Of a stretch of DNA of 64,000 nucleotides, positions 1-9,454 are shown in pieces; positions within the stretch are counted from its first letter, which is position 1, and every line of letters starts with the position of its first letter. The notes under the pieces are model-generated. The model was not told the DNA's origin and did not search any database. It was given only the letters and a program-made list of their open reading frames with translations. Made by a program: the position numbers and the translations under genes. The DNA comes from Geomonas agri (GTDB lineage Bacteria > Desulfobacterota > Desulfuromonadia > Geobacterales > Geobacteraceae): positions 2,268,799-2,332,798 of the forward strand of contig NZ_JAINZO010000001.1 in the NCBI RefSeq assembly GCF_020179605.1, given 5' to 3'.

Positions 1-938
1 TTAAGTTCCCGCTCCAGCACCACGTCCAGGTAGCGGTAGTTGTACAGGCCGGTTAGCTCGTCTATGTAAAGGAGATCTTTGGCGATGTTGTAACGGGCGG
101 CGTTGTCCAGGGCCAGCGACCCCTGGTCGAGCAGGAAGGAGATGTGTTTGCGGTTTATGTCCCTGGGCAGCAGCACACCGGGGTCGTTAAACAGGATGAT
201 CACTCCCTGCAGCTCGGATCTCTGCCGCAGGTAAAGGCACATGGCCTCCGCTACTTCGCTACCGTATTCGGCGTCCTCGGGGAGGAAGTGCCTCAGGAGC
301 ATCAAGTTGGCGCTGCCGTCATCGCGCAGGTCGCACTCGCTGATTACGGCCTGGCCCAGCAGGTGCGCGTTCAACTCCTCGATTCCCTTCAACTCGCGCA
401 GCGTGAGCTGCCCGTTGTCCATGAAGTAACCGAGTGCCCGGGTCACGCCGACTTCCTTTACGAGGGCATCGGTGAGCATCGAGTAGATGCGCTCGAGCTC
501 CAGGCAGTTGGCGATGTTCTGGCTCACCTGGAACAGGTTGACCAATCCCTTCAGCTCCAGGTTCTCGTCGAGGAGCCTGCGCTGCTCCATGCAATGGGCA
601 ACGATGTGACGGAACTCGTCCGGGTTGATTGGCTTGATGAGATAGTCCGTGGCGCCATTTTTGAGGGCGTAAATGGCGGTCTCCACGTTTGCGTGTCCGG
701 TGACCATGATCACCGCGGTGGCAGGATCAAGCCTCTTCACCTCCGAAAGGAGGTCGAGACCTGACACGTCGCGCATCACCAAGTCAGTGACGACGAGGTG
801 GTACCCTCCCCTACCGATCATTTCCAGCGCATCCTCTCCGGAAGCGGCCACTTCGACGCTATAGCCATCTCCCTTGAGCAGGTCGGTGTAAACCTCTCGG
901 AAAAAGCTGTCGTCTTCGACTAAAAGAATCCTTTCCAT
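1..938 (-). CDS. Response regulator with GAF-like and GGDEF domains (3' part cut by window edge)
   Basis: The visible 312 residues begin with a CheY-type receiver (acidic EDD near residue 8, phospho-acceptor Asp52 in VVTDLVM, conserved Lys in YLIKPINPDEF). A GAF-like middle region of about 150 residues follows. The last visible residues contain DELTGLYNYRY, the opening signature of a GGDEF diguanylate cyclase domain, whose catalytic part lies beyond the window edge. The likely role is a phosphorylation-controlled cyclic-di-GMP synthase. The start is supported by AGGAG nine bases before the ATG. It is divergent from nothing and lies downstream of comEC on the same strand with a 75-base gap. 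Whether the GGEEF active site is intact cannot be seen. Confidence 0.85.
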   Translation of the reverse strand, partial: MERILLVEDDSFFREVYTDLLKGDGYSVEVAASGEDALEMIGRGGYHLVVTDLVMRDVSGLDLLSEVKRLDPATAVIMVTGHANVETAIYALKNGATDYLIKPINPDEFRHIVAHCMEQRRLLDENLELKGLVNLFQVSQNIANCLELERIYSMLTDALVKEVGVTRALGYFMDNGQLTLRELKGIEELNAHLLGQAVISECDLRDDGSANLMLLRHFLPEDAEYGSEVAEAMCLYLRQRSELQGVIILFNDPGVLLPRDINRKHISFLLDQGSLALDNAARYNIAKDLLYIDELTGLYNYRYLDVVLEREL

Positions 939-1013
939 GCAAAGAATCTCCTGGATGGCCGGATATTACAGGGGGCAATGCCAGCATAAACTAGCAGATA
1001 GGACTCTTAAGTG

Positions 1014-3374
1014 TCAATTAAAATGCCCCCAAAGAGCCGATAATATTACCTCACCATCCGCATTGCAGACGGCCTCGATGGTGCCTTCGAGGTCGGTCCG
1101 GTAGGTCCTGACGCCGTGGCGCTGCAGTCTGACCAGCGTGTCGGCGGCGGGGAGATGGAAGGCGTTGCGGTACCCTGCGGAAATGACCGCGGCCGCCGGG
1201 TGCACCGCTGCTACGAAAGAGTCGCAGGAAGAATACCTGCTGCCGTGATGGGCGACCTTCAAGAGGTTGCACCGTTGCACGGCTCCCCGGTCAAGAAGTT
1301 CCCGCTCCTCCGGTGTGCCGATGTCACCGGTAAATAAAACCGAGCTCCTACCGTAGACAAGTCTGAATACCAAAGAAGATGCATTTGCATCCGCCTGCGA
1401 CTCCCCCTCGCCGCCCGGCCATAAAAACTCAAGCAGAACGCCCCCCACCAGCAAAGGAGCCAGCCCCGCACCGACCTCCTGCACCGGAACCTCCCGTGAG
1501 GCCAGAATCCATTTCAATTGCTGCGACTCCGAGGCATCGATGGTTTGCCTGTCAACGAGGAACCGCCCCACGTCGAAGTTTGCGGCGAGGTACTGCACCC
1601 CCTGCAGATGATCAGGATGCCCGTGCGACAACACCAGGTAATCGATGCGTCGCACCGATAGGGCCCGCAGGGCAGGGAGCAACAAGCGAGACCCTACTTT
1701 GGTATCGGCGTCGGTGGCGTTGCCGCCGCCGTCGACCAGCATCCATTTCCCGTCAGGCAGGCGCACCAGCGTGGCATCCCCCTGCCCCACGCTCAGGAAG
1801 TACAGCCGTAGGGTTCCATCGGTAGCTTGGGCACCCGGCACGGCCCGCACCACGAGAGCGGCAACTAGCGCGATGACAGTCGGGTAACGCCACCCTCTCG
1901 ACGTGAAAAAAGTGATGGCGCAAAGCACCAGACATGCCAGCAAGAGGTCCAGGCGGTCCGGGACGTAACCGGTAAAGACCGGGACCCGGGACAGCAACTC
2001 CACCACCCGATCCGACCAGCGCACCAGCGTCGCGGCGATGTGCAGCAGCACTGCGGCAGGCGCTTCCCAAAGAGAACCCAGGACGAGGGAGCTGAAGCCG
2101 AGGACAACGGCGCCGTAGCCCATCAGCGGCACCACCAGAAGGTTGGCGATCAGCCCCACCAGCGAAATCCGCTGGAAGTAGTAGGCGACATGAACGGAGG
2201 TGGCGAGAATAGCCGCCGCGGAAGCAATGAAAAGTAGCAGCATCCAGCGCAACGCTCTCCGAACCCTCTCGGGTGATGCCGGGAACGTCGGCGTCAGCAC
2301 AGAGAGTCCCCAAATGGCAAAAAACGAGAGCTGGAACGAGACGTCGAATGCCAGTTGCGGTGCGGCGAACAGGATGGCGCAGGCAGCGAGCATGATGGTG
2401 TGAACAGGATCAATTTCCCTTTTCATTTGCAGCGCAGTCACGACGACGCAAATCATCAGCACGCTGCGTAGGGTGGCGGGCGCCTGACCGGACAGGAACA
2501 GGTAAAAGATCACCATGGGCAAAGAGGCCAGCATGACCAGCGGTCTCAACTTGAGGTGCAGGGCAAGCCACTCGGAGCGCCGCAACAGGTAATAGAGCAA
2601 CTGGCACAGGGAAAGGAACACGATACCGACGTGGAAGCCGGAGATGGAAAGGATGTGGTTTACCCCGCTGCGAGCGAACGCCTCCTGCAACTGCTCCGGC
2701 ACATCGCTCCGATCCCCAAGGAGCAGCGCCTTCAACACGCCCCCCTCAGCCCCGGGCTCAATTTTGGTGATGAAGGTTGCCAGCCTTTCCGCCAAGAGGT
2801 CGATGTTGTGCAGCCCCCCCTCCCCCGCACGTAGAAGCACCAGGTCATCGGTGGTCAGCACGAAGCCGGTCACGTGCACCTGCTGGTAGGCCAGCCTGCG
2901 CACCCAGTCGGATTCGCCGGGCAGCCCCAGGTTGCGCGGCACCCTGATCCGTGATGCGAATTTTATCCTGTCGCCTATGTGCAACGCGGGGCGCCCCTCT
3001 TTCACGTAAACCAGTAGCCGCCCCGATACCCTCTGCTCGCGACCGTCCGCTTGCACCCGTTCAACCTGCACATATACCCTGCTCCCCCCTGTGGAGCCGG
3101 GTTCCGGCCGGGCGTCCACGACCCCTTCGATAATTAACGGTCGGTCCGAGGCGAAACGCTCCAGACCGGGCAGCGACCTCAGGAACGGCTGCAGCGACAG
3201 TTGCCCCCATACGAAAAAGAGCAGGGCCAAAGCTATCAAGAAAGGGGATCGCGAGCGGAGGAAGGACGCGGCCAGAGTCACGCTAAGCAACGCAGGCAGG
3301 GACCAGGTCGGGGGGAAGGTATCAAACAGGTGCGTGGTGGCCAGACCCGTGATCAACGCGGCCAGCGGCACCAT
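1014..3374 (-). CDS. comEC: ComEC/Rec2 DNA internalization protein
   Basis: This 786-residue protein has the full ComEC layout: an N-terminal membrane region with a DUF4131-like segment, a competence domain (about residues 210-480, including the conserved LGDRSD and SGVNHILSISGFHVG stretches), and a C-terminal metallo-beta-lactamase-like domain (about 520-780). The last domain has the motifs SVGQGDA, LSHGHPDHLQG, FTGDI and VAHHGS, so its metal ligands look intact. The family forms the inner-membrane channel for single-stranded DNA uptake in natural transformation, and the lactamase domain is thought to degrade the non-transported strand. A GGAGAG site lies upstream of the ATG. No other competence genes are nearby. 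Confidence 0.93.
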   Translation of the reverse strand: MVPLAALITGLATTHLFDTFPPTWSLPALLSVTLAASFLRSRSPFLIALALLFFVWGQLSLQPFLRSLPGLERFASDRPLIIEGVVDARPEPGSTGGSRVYVQVERVQADGREQRVSGRLLVYVKEGRPALHIGDRIKFASRIRVPRNLGLPGESDWVRRLAYQQVHVTGFVLTTDDLVLLRAGEGGLHNIDLLAERLATFITKIEPGAEGGVLKALLLGDRSDVPEQLQEAFARSGVNHILSISGFHVGIVFLSLCQLLYYLLRRSEWLALHLKLRPLVMLASLPMVIFYLFLSGQAPATLRSVLMICVVVTALQMKREIDPVHTIMLAACAILFAAPQLAFDVSFQLSFFAIWGLSVLTPTFPASPERVRRALRWMLLLFIASAAAILATSVHVAYYFQRISLVGLIANLLVVPLMGYGAVVLGFSSLVLGSLWEAPAAVLLHIAATLVRWSDRVVELLSRVPVFTGYVPDRLDLLLACLVLCAITFFTSRGWRYPTVIALVAALVVRAVPGAQATDGTLRLYFLSVGQGDATLVRLPDGKWMLVDGGGNATDADTKVGSRLLLPALRALSVRRIDYLVLSHGHPDHLQGVQYLAANFDVGRFLVDRQTIDASESQQLKWILASREVPVQEVGAGLAPLLVGGVLLEFLWPGGEGESQADANASSLVFRLVYGRSSVLFTGDIGTPEERELLDRGAVQRCNLLKVAHHGSRYSSCDSFVAAVHPAAAVISAGYRNAFHLPAADTLVRLQRHGVRTYRTDLEGTIEAVCNADGEVILSALWGHFN

Positions 3375-3738
3375 TAGAGGTCTCTCCAGGGATCACCTCC
3401 CTGCTTCCTGGCTGTGAGCGCCATCACCAAACGATTAAAAACAACACACGTTATAGCAGATGGCAAGGGTTGCACAATGGCACCTGTGCATTCCCCTCCT
3501 GCTGTTCAGAGTTGGCAACGCGCTTAACCATCTGAATTAAAAGATTATTTTTAAAGGCATCGGAGCCCTTGTGCAGGTTTCGCACAGATGAGCGATTTCC
3601 AAACACGTGAAAAAGAGGCGCAGCAACGACAAATTACAACAAAAATTCAGCGTGTTAGAACCCAGAGACCCGTGGAGCCACTTTTGGTACGCCAGTTGAA
3701 GAAGCAGGAGAAAACGGCATTACTACCGGGAGGACATC
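3375..3738. other. 364-base intergenic region with no recognised gene
   Basis: The stretch separates divergent comEC and the plus-strand Fis-tailed gene. It contains an A/T-rich patch (about 3535-3560) likely to hold promoter elements, but no open frame with a ribosome binding site and no clear terminator. A sequence resembling a sigma-54 site near 3463 has spacing that is two bases too short. Confidence 0.5.
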
Positions 3739-4194
3739 ATGGCATATAGAGATCGCAGCACCAATGAAAGGTCTGGCTCTTTCGGTTATACCATCATGGA
3801 AGTACGCCTGAGGAAGAAGGGAGCGCCGGAAGGAACCCCGGACGACCTGCGCTTCATGACCGTGGACAGTCACTGGGACACGCTGCGCTTCGTCCAGGAC
3901 AACATGGACCAGTGCGTGGGGAACGTGGTGCGGCTCAAGCGGAGCGAACCGGTGGGTCATACCGTGAATGAGAGCGCCAAACTGTTCCAGAAGAACCTGG
4001 AGCCACTAGTTTCGACCTTGGCAGCAACCCAGGGGCAGGGCGTCATGGACAAGCTCTCGGCCTCGCTGAAGAAGGCACTGCTGCTGATGGTGATGGAGCG
4101 TTACCAAAGCGACCGCGAGAAGGCCTGCCGCGTGCTTGGCATCTCCCGGGAGAAGCTGGAGAGCGAACTGAGGCTGTGCGGCGTGGCGAGATAG
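3739..4194 (+). CDS. Unknown protein with Fis-like C-terminal helix-turn-helix
   Basis: This 151-residue soluble protein is not recognised over its first 100 residues. Its C-terminal 45 residues (MERYQSDREKACRVLGIS then REKLESEL) match the pattern of the Fis/NtrC-type DNA-binding tail, in which a helix ending in ACRVLGIS is followed by a recognition helix. The expected N-terminal receiver and AAA+ domains are absent. It could be a small nucleoid or accessory regulator, or a remnant family that kept the HTH. GGGAGG lies at good spacing before the ATG. It ends three bases from the convergent radical SAM gene, with no terminator between them. Confidence 0.7.
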   Translation: MAYRDRSTNERSGSFGYTIMEVRLRKKGAPEGTPDDLRFMTVDSHWDTLRFVQDNMDQCVGNVVRLKRSEPVGHTVNESAKLFQKNLEPLVSTLAATQGQGVMDKLSASLKKALLLMVMERYQSDREKACRVLGISREKLESELRLCGVAR

Positions 4195-4197
4195 CGC

Positions 4198-5082
4198 CTA
4201 GTAGTATTCCTCGTGATACGAAGGGATCTCCGCATACCAGCGGGGGTCCCTTTTTGCATCCACAAGGGCGGCGTCCACGGTATCGATGAGACGCTGCCGG
4301 TCCTTGGGGTAGCTCCCAGCCAGACTGAGAAAATTGGAGACGTGGTTGGAGCGGAGGATGGTGCCCTGCGGCGCCAGCCGCTCCAGCATGGCGCGGGTCT
4401 CCAGCAGAATCTCCCCGTGGCTCAGCGGCTCGATCAGCTTCAGGAAATCGTCGTTGTGGCGCTGGAACATGGTGAGCAGGGAGAAGTATTCCGGCGAGAG
4501 TGCCGTGATCCAATCCGCGGTGGCGGCGGCGTGCTCGGCGCTGCGCTTTCTTCCCGCCAGTCCGAGAATCGCGGTGATGGAGAGTTTCATGCCGGCGGCC
4601 TTGGCCTTGAGGCACTGCTCGAGCATCTGGTCCGGCCCGAAACCCTTGTCGATTAGGTGCAGGGTTTCCGCATCGCCGCTTTCCAGCCCGTAGTAGAGGA
4701 TTCGCAGTTTCCTGGCCCGCAGGGAGGCGAGATCCTGCTCGCTCTTTAGGTTGAGGCTGTTGGGCGAGGCATAGGCACCCACCCGGGTCAGCGCCGGGAA
4801 CACCTCGTTCAGTTCATCAAGTATCCGCTCCAGCCCCTCCTGCGGATAGATCAAGGCATCGCCATCAGCGAGAAAGACGCGCCGGACACCGGGACGGTAG
4901 CGCGGCGGGATGGACCTGATCTCAGTGAAGATATCGTCCAGCGATCGAACCCGGAACTGCTTCATCTTGTACATGCCGCAGAATTTGCACCGGTTCTGGG
5001 AGCAGCCGATGGTGATCTGGAAGATGAGGCTCGCCGCCTCGGACGGCGGGCGAAAGAGCGGCTCGTGGTAGCTGAAGAACAT
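4198..5082 (-). CDS. Radical SAM protein
   Basis: This 294-residue protein carries the iron-sulfur motif GCSQNRCKFCGMY near residues 25-37. The cysteine spacing is CX4CX2C rather than the classical CX3CX2C; I recall this variant in a COG1032-type group. A glycine-rich SAM-binding stretch and the YGLESGD motif follow, both typical of the radical SAM barrel. Substrate and reaction are unknown. The start at 5082 is chosen because GGGGGA lies nine bases upstream; an upstream in-frame start at 5139 lacks a site. The gene ends almost touching the convergent gene at 4194. Confidence 0.8.
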   Translation of the reverse strand: MFFSYHEPLFRPPSEAASLIFQITIGCSQNRCKFCGMYKMKQFRVRSLDDIFTEIRSIPPRYRPGVRRVFLADGDALIYPQEGLERILDELNEVFPALTRVGAYASPNSLNLKSEQDLASLRARKLRILYYGLESGDAETLHLIDKGFGPDQMLEQCLKAKAAGMKLSITAILGLAGRKRSAEHAAATADWITALSPEYFSLLTMFQRHNDDFLKLIEPLSHGEILLETRAMLERLAPQGTILRSNHVSNFLSLAGSYPKDRQRLIDTVDAALVDAKRDPRWYAEIPSYHEEYY

Positions 5083-5144
5083 GTGATGAATCCCCCAATT
5101 AGATACCAAGGAATTACACGAACTCCAACAAAACCGCAATTAAC

Positions 5145-5176
5145 AAAAAAGGGGACGATAAAATCGTCCCCTTTTC
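5145..5176. terminator. Bidirectional rho-independent terminator downstream of glyA
   Basis: A nine-base-pair stem (GGGGACGAT / ATCGTCCCC) with an AAA loop is flanked by A-runs on one side and T-runs on the other. Read on the minus strand it follows the glyA stop at 5200 and ends in a T-run, so it probably ends the fab-glyA transcript. Confidence 0.85.
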
Positions 5177-5199
5177 TTTACTGCAGGAGCGGCCGCTTC

Positions 5200-6447
5200 T
5201 TACTTGAGGCGGTCGGCGTACATCGGGAAGCGCTTCATCAGCGCGTTCACCTGGGTCTTAACGGCAGCGAGTTTGGCCTCGTCATTGACGTTGCCCAGGA
5301 CCTCGGCGATGAAGCCTGCCACCTGCTCCATCTCGGCCTCTTTCAGGCCGTGGCTGGTGGCCGCCGGGGTGCCGATGCGGATACCGGAGGTGATGAACGG
5401 CGAGCGGGTGTCGAAGGGGATACCGTTCTTGTTCACGGTGATGCCAGCGCGGTCGAGCGCTTCCTCGGCAACCTTGCCGGTCAGTTCGGTCTGGGAGAGG
5501 TCGACCAGCATCAGGTGGTTATCGGTGCCGCCGGAGGTGAGTTTGAAGCCACGGCTGGTGAGGCCGGCGGCGAGCGCCTGGGCGTTCTTCACGATCTGCT
5601 GCTGGTACTGCTTGAACTCGGGGCTGAGCGCCTCTTTGAAGGCAACTGCCTTGGCCGCGATGACGTGCATCAGCGGGCCGCCCTGGATGCCCGGGAAAAT
5701 GTTGGAGTTCAGGGTCTTGGCCCAGTCCTCGCGGCACATGATCATGCCGCCGCGCGGTCCGCGCAGGGTCTTGTGGGTGGTGGTGGTCACGAACTCGGCG
5801 TAGGGGACCGGGCTCGGGTGCAGGCCGGCGGCAACGAGGCCGGCGATGTGGGCCATGTCCACCATGACTACCGCGCCCACCTTGTCGGCGATGCGACGGA
5901 AGGCTTCGAAGTCGATGATGCGCGGGTACGCGGAGGCGCCCACCACGATCATCTTCGGCTTGTGCTCGACGGCGAGACGCTCGCACTCCTCGTAGTCGAT
6001 GGTCTGGGTCTCCTTGGAGACGCCGTAGGGAACGATGTTGAAGAGCTTGCCGGAGAAGTTGACCGGGGAGCCGTGGGTCAGGTGACCGCCGTGGGCGAGG
6101 TTCATGCCCAGCACGGTGTCGCCCGGCTTCAGCACGGAGAAGTAGACCGCCATGTTGGCCTGGGAACCGGAGTGCGGCTGGACGTTGACATGGTCGGCGC
6201 CGAACAGTTCCTTGGCGCGCTCAATGGCCAGGTTCTCGACCTTGTCCACCTCGTGGCAGCCACCGTAGTAACGCTTGCCGGGATACCCTTCAGCGTACTT
6301 GTTGGTAAGGACCGATCCCTGCGCCTCGAGTACCGCCGGGGAAACGAAGTTCTCCGATGCGATCAGTTCGAGGTTGAACTCCTGGCGCTCAGTCTCGTGC
6401 CTGATGACTTCCGCCACTGCCGGGTCGAATGTTTCCAGTACTGACAT
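5200..6447 (-). CDS. glyA: Serine hydroxymethyltransferase
   Basis: The 415-residue protein is full length for GlyA. It has the N-terminal [10 protein letters not shown] motif, the SGSQAN phosphate-binding loop and [14 protein letters not shown], which contains the PLP-binding lysine. It interconverts serine plus tetrahydrofolate with glycine plus methylene-tetrahydrofolate in the cytoplasm, feeding one-carbon metabolism. It is the last gene of the long minus-strand fatty-acid and ribosomal operon, and a terminator follows. A terminator-like hairpin lies between it and rpiB, so part of its transcription may be separate. Confidence 0.97.
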   Translation of the reverse strand: MSVLETFDPAVAEVIRHETERQEFNLELIASENFVSPAVLEAQGSVLTNKYAEGYPGKRYYGGCHEVDKVENLAIERAKELFGADHVNVQPHSGSQANMAVYFSVLKPGDTVLGMNLAHGGHLTHGSPVNFSGKLFNIVPYGVSKETQTIDYEECERLAVEHKPKMIVVGASAYPRIIDFEAFRRIADKVGAVVMVDMAHIAGLVAAGLHPSPVPYAEFVTTTTHKTLRGPRGGMIMCREDWAKTLNSNIFPGIQGGPLMHVIAAKAVAFKEALSPEFKQYQQQIVKNAQALAAGLTSRGFKLTSGGTDNHLMLVDLSQTELTGKVAEEALDRAGITVNKNGIPFDTRSPFITSGIRIGTPAATSHGLKEAEMEQVAGFIAEVLGNVNDEAKLAAVKTQVNALMKRFPMYADRLK

Positions 6448-6488
6448 GTCTGACTCTCCTAGTGAAAAAGTGCTGTTGAAATGAGAAA

Positions 6489-6509
6489 ACGGGACTCTGG
6501 GAGTCCCGT
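6489..6509 (-). terminator. Terminator-like hairpin between rpiB and glyA
   Basis: The nine-base-pair stem ACGGGACTC / GAGTCCCGT with a three-base loop is followed on the minus strand by TTTTCTC. It could partially terminate transcription before glyA or act as a processing hairpin. Confidence 0.6.
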
Positions 6510-6576
6510 TCTGTGCTTTAGAATCGTTTGCCTTACCAGTGCCGCTTAGCTGATCCGCTCGCTTTTGGGTGATGCA

Positions 6577-7023
6577 TCATCCCTTGAGCTCGCGCTCCAC
6601 TTCAGCGATCTTGTCCAGCCGCTTCTGGTGCCTGCCCCCGGCGAACTCGGTGTCGAGCCAGGCTGCCACCATCTCGCGCGCCTTCGCGGTCTCCAGCACG
6701 CGGCCGCCCAACACCAGGATGTTGGCGTTGTTGTGCTCCTTGGCCATGGTCGCCATGAAGACGTCGGTGGCGAGAGCCGCGCGGATGCCGGGGAACTTGT
6801 TGGCCACGATGGACATGCCGATGCCGGTGCCGCAGACCAGGATCCCCTTCTCGGCGCTCCCCTCGGAGACACGGCGCGAAACCGCGATCCCGAAATCGGG
6901 GTAGTCGACGGAATCGCCGTTGTGGGTACCGAGATCTTCGCAGGGAAGGCCGCGCTCCTCGAGCAGTTTCTTGATCTCGTTCTTCAGCTCGAGGCCACCG
7001 TGATCGCTACCAAGGACTATCAT
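6577..7023 (-). CDS. rpiB: Ribose 5-phosphate isomerase B
   Basis: This 148-residue protein has the RpiB/LacAB hallmarks: GSDHGG at the N-terminus, VDYPDF, and the active-site CGTGIGMSI segment with the catalytic cysteine. It interconverts ribose 5-phosphate and ribulose 5-phosphate in the pentose phosphate pathway. It starts two bases after the fabF stop, so it is translationally linked to the fab operon and precedes glyA. Confidence 0.95.
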   Translation of the reverse strand: MIVLGSDHGGLELKNEIKKLLEERGLPCEDLGTHNGDSVDYPDFGIAVSRRVSEGSAEKGILVCGTGIGMSIVANKFPGIRAALATDVFMATMAKEHNNANILVLGGRVLETAKAREMVAAWLDTEFAGGRHQKRLDKIAEVERELKG

Positions 7024-7025
7024 GC

Positions 7026-8258
7026 CTAGACCCTCTTGAAGAGCAGCGACGCGTTGGTGCCGCCGAAGCCGAACGAGTTACTCATGGCGTACTCGAGCTT
7101 CGCCTCGCGCGCCGTGTTGGGCACGTAGTCGAGATCGCACTCGGGGTCCGGATCGGTGTAGTTGATAGTCGGAGGCACCACCGAGTTCTGCATCGCCATC
7201 AGCGAGAAGACAGCCTCAACGCCGCCAGCAGCGCCAAGCAGGTGGCCGGTCATCGACTTGGTCGAGGAAACCATCAGCTTGTAGGCGTGATCGCCGAAGA
7301 CGGTCTTGATCGCGGTGGTCTCGCCGACGTCACCGAACGGAGTCGAGGTGCCGTGGGCGTTGATGTAGTCGACCTGCTCCGGGTTGATGCCCGCGGTGCG
7401 CAGTGCCATCTTCATGCAGCGTGCCGCACCCTCGCCACCCGGGGCGGGAGAGGTCAGGTGGTAGGCGTCGCCGGACAGACCGTAGCCCACGACTTCACCG
7501 TAGATCTTGGCGCCGCGCGCCTTGGCAGCCTCGTACTCCTCGAGCACCACGATGCCGGCACCCTCGGAGAGAACGAAGCCATCCCTGCCCATGTCGAACG
7601 GACGGGAAGCCGCGGCGGGGTTCTCGTTATTGGTGGAAAGCGCCTTCATGACGGAGAAGCCGCCGATACCAAGCGGGGTCACGGTGGATTCGGTGCCGCC
7701 CGCGATCATGGCGTCGGCATCGCCGCGCTGGATCATGTGGTAGGCGTCCCCGATGGAGTGCGTGCCGGTTGCGCAGGCGGAGACGGAGGAGACGTTGGGG
7801 CCTTTAGCGCCGTACTTGATGGAGATGTGCCCCGGAGCCAGGTTGATGATCAGCATCGGGATGAAGAACGGGGAGACCTTCTTGTACCCCCCCTCCAGTA
7901 GCGCGGAGTGGTAACGCTCAATGGCGGGCAAGCCACCCAGGCCGGCACCCACGAGGACGCCAACGCGCTCGGCGTTCTCCTCGGTGATCTGCAGACCGGA
8001 GTCTTCCATGGCGAAATGTGCCGCGGCCAGCGCGTACTGGATGAAGAGATCCATCTTCTTGATCTCTTTCTTGTCGATGAAATCCTCGGCAACGAAGTCC
8101 TTAACCTCGCCAGCGATCTTCACCGGCAGGTCGGAGGCATCGAAACGGGTGATGGGCGCGATGCCGGACGTGCCGGACACCAATGCGTCCCAGTTCTTGC
8201 CGTTACCGGTCCCCAGCGGGGAGACCACGCCTACCCCCGTGACAACAACTCTTCTCAT
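7026..8258 (-). CDS. fabF: 3-oxoacyl-[ACP] synthase II (FabF)
   Basis: This 410-residue condensing enzyme elongates acyl-ACP with malonyl-ACP in type II fatty-acid synthesis. The active-site cysteine is in [12 protein letters not shown] (near residue 163), and the two histidines are in [11 protein letters not shown] and [14 protein letters not shown]. The start at 8258 has AAGGAGAG eight bases upstream and gives the normal N-terminus [16 protein letters not shown]; a start at 8291 would add 11 residues without support. It follows acpP with an 84-base gap containing a hairpin. Confidence 0.97.
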   Translation of the reverse strand: MRRVVVTGVGVVSPLGTGNGKNWDALVSGTSGIAPITRFDASDLPVKIAGEVKDFVAEDFIDKKEIKKMDLFIQYALAAAHFAMEDSGLQITEENAERVGVLVGAGLGGLPAIERYHSALLEGGYKKVSPFFIPMLIINLAPGHISIKYGAKGPNVSSVSACATGTHSIGDAYHMIQRGDADAMIAGGTESTVTPLGIGGFSVMKALSTNNENPAAASRPFDMGRDGFVLSEGAGIVVLEEYEAAKARGAKIYGEVVGYGLSGDAYHLTSPAPGGEGAARCMKMALRTAGINPEQVDYINAHGTSTPFGDVGETTAIKTVFGDHAYKLMVSSTKSMTGHLLGAAGGVEAVFSLMAMQNSVVPPTINYTDPDPECDLDYVPNTAREAKLEYAMSNSFGFGGTNASLLFKRV

Positions 8259-8292
8259 ACTCTGAACTCTCCTTAGGTACTGTTGACTCATG

Positions 8293-8308
8293 GCCGCCCG
8301 AAGGCGGC
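8293..8308. other. Small GC-rich hairpin between acpP and fabF
   Basis: GCCGCC-CGAA-GGCGGC forms a compact stem with a stable tetraloop. No T-run follows on the minus strand, so it is more likely an mRNA processing or stabilising hairpin that sets the high acpP level than a terminator. Confidence 0.45.
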
Positions 8309-8342
8309 ATGAAAAAGGGGAAGCATAACTCCCCCCTCTCTA

Positions 8343-8576
8343 CTAGGTGTGATCAGTGATGTAGTCGATTGCGTCCTGTACCGACTGGATCTTCTCGGCG
8401 TCCTCGTCGGAGATCTCGATTTCGAACTCTTCCTCAAGGGCCATAACCAGTTCCACGGTATCCAGGGAGTCGGCGCCCAGGTCGTCCATGAAGGAGGACT
8501 CGTTGGTCACCTGAGCCTCGTCAACACCAAGCTGCTCAGCGACTATCTCTTTAATGCGTTTCTCGATCGAAGCCAT
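8343..8576 (-). CDS. acpP: Acyl carrier protein
   Basis: This small acidic 77-residue protein has the phosphopantetheine attachment motif [15 protein letters not shown], with the modified serine at residue 37. It carries the growing acyl chain for FabD, FabG, FabH and FabF, which are coded around it. A GGAGG-type site precedes the ATG. It lies in the fab operon between fabG and fabF, the usual place. Confidence 0.98.
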   Translation of the reverse strand: MASIEKRIKEIVAEQLGVDEAQVTNESSFMDDLGADSLDTVELVMALEEEFEIEISDEDAEKIQSVQDAIDYITDHT

Positions 8577-8713
8577 TCAATTACCTCCATTTGATTGTAA
8601 CGTTAGACGTTTTTAGATTTGTTGTGCCCAAGACTGCTATTTCATAGCATGAATCGCACAATTTGCAAAAGGTATTTTTGGCGCTGAAAGTAAAAACAAC
8701 GCCGTTACCTGAC

Positions 8714-9454
8714 TCACATGTACATGCCGCCGTTAACCGAGAGAACATGGCCGGTGATGTATGCCGCGGCGTCCGAAACGAGGAACAGGACCGCCCCCGC
8801 TATGTCATCCGCGCTGCCCAGGCGGCCCATGGGAATCTGCTCCTGGAGCGCTTCCCTGGTCTTCTCGGAGAGTTCCGAGGTCATGTCGGTTTCAATGAAA
8901 CCCGGGGTAACCGCGTTGACGGTGACGTTTCTCCTGGCGAGTTCCTTTGCCACCGACTTGGTGAGGCCGATCATGCCGGCCTTGGAGGCGCAGTAGTTGG
9001 CCTGGCCCGGGTTGCCCATCTCGCCTACGACGGAGGAGACGTTGACGATCCTGCCGAAGCGCGCCTTGGACATGAGCTTTGCGGCCTCGCGGGTGCAGTT
9101 GAAGCAACCTTTCAGGTTCACGTCGAGAACCGCGTCCCAGTCCTCTTCCTTCATCCTGAGGAGCAGGCCGTCCTTGGTGATGCCGGCGTTGTTGACCAGG
9201 ATATCGACCTTACCGAAGGCCTCCACCGACTGTTTGAAGAGGCTCTCCACCTCGGCGACTACCGAGACGTCGACCTTCACCGCGAGGGCCTTGCCACCCG
9301 CGGCGACGATCTCGTCGGCGGTCTTGGCGGCGCCCTGCTCGCTGGTGGCAGTCACCACCACGGCAGCGCCCTGTGCGGCGAGTTTGAGGGCGATGGCCCG
9401 GCCGATACCGCGGGAGGCACCGGTGACGACTGCTACCTGTCCGTTCAGGCTCAT
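8714..9454 (-). CDS. fabG: 3-oxoacyl-[ACP] reductase (FabG)
   Basis: This 246-residue short-chain dehydrogenase reduces 3-oxoacyl-ACP with NADPH. It has the cofactor motif VTGASRGIGRA, the NNAG motif, the catalytic serine in NVSSVVG, and YCASK with the Tyr and Lys. The start at 9454 overlaps the fabD stop as TAATG and is preceded by GGAGG; a longer frame to 9634 lies inside fabD and is spurious. Confidence 0.97.
   Translation of the reverse strand: MSLNGQVAVVTGASRGIGRAIALKLAAQGAAVVVTATSEQGAAKTADEIVAAGGKALAVKVDVSVVAEVESLFKQSVEAFGKVDILVNNAGITKDGLLLRMKEEDWDAVLDVNLKGCFNCTREAAKLMSKARFGRIVNVSSVVGEMGNPGQANYCASKAGMIGLTKSVAKELARRNVTVNAVTPGFIETDMTSELSEKTREALQEQIPMGRLGSADDIAGAVLFLVSDAAAYITGHVLSVNGGMYM

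Noticed and set aside
3462-3478. Sigma-54-like TGGCAAGGGTTGCA upstream of the gene at 3739
   Set aside because: The GG and GC elements are ten bases apart rather than twelve, so it does not fit sigma-54 spacing.
5065-6444. A 459-codon plus-strand frame opposite glyA
   Set aside because: It is antisense to a clear glyA gene. Its product is Val/Leu/Gly/His-rich and matches no family; high-GC codon bias makes long antisense frames.
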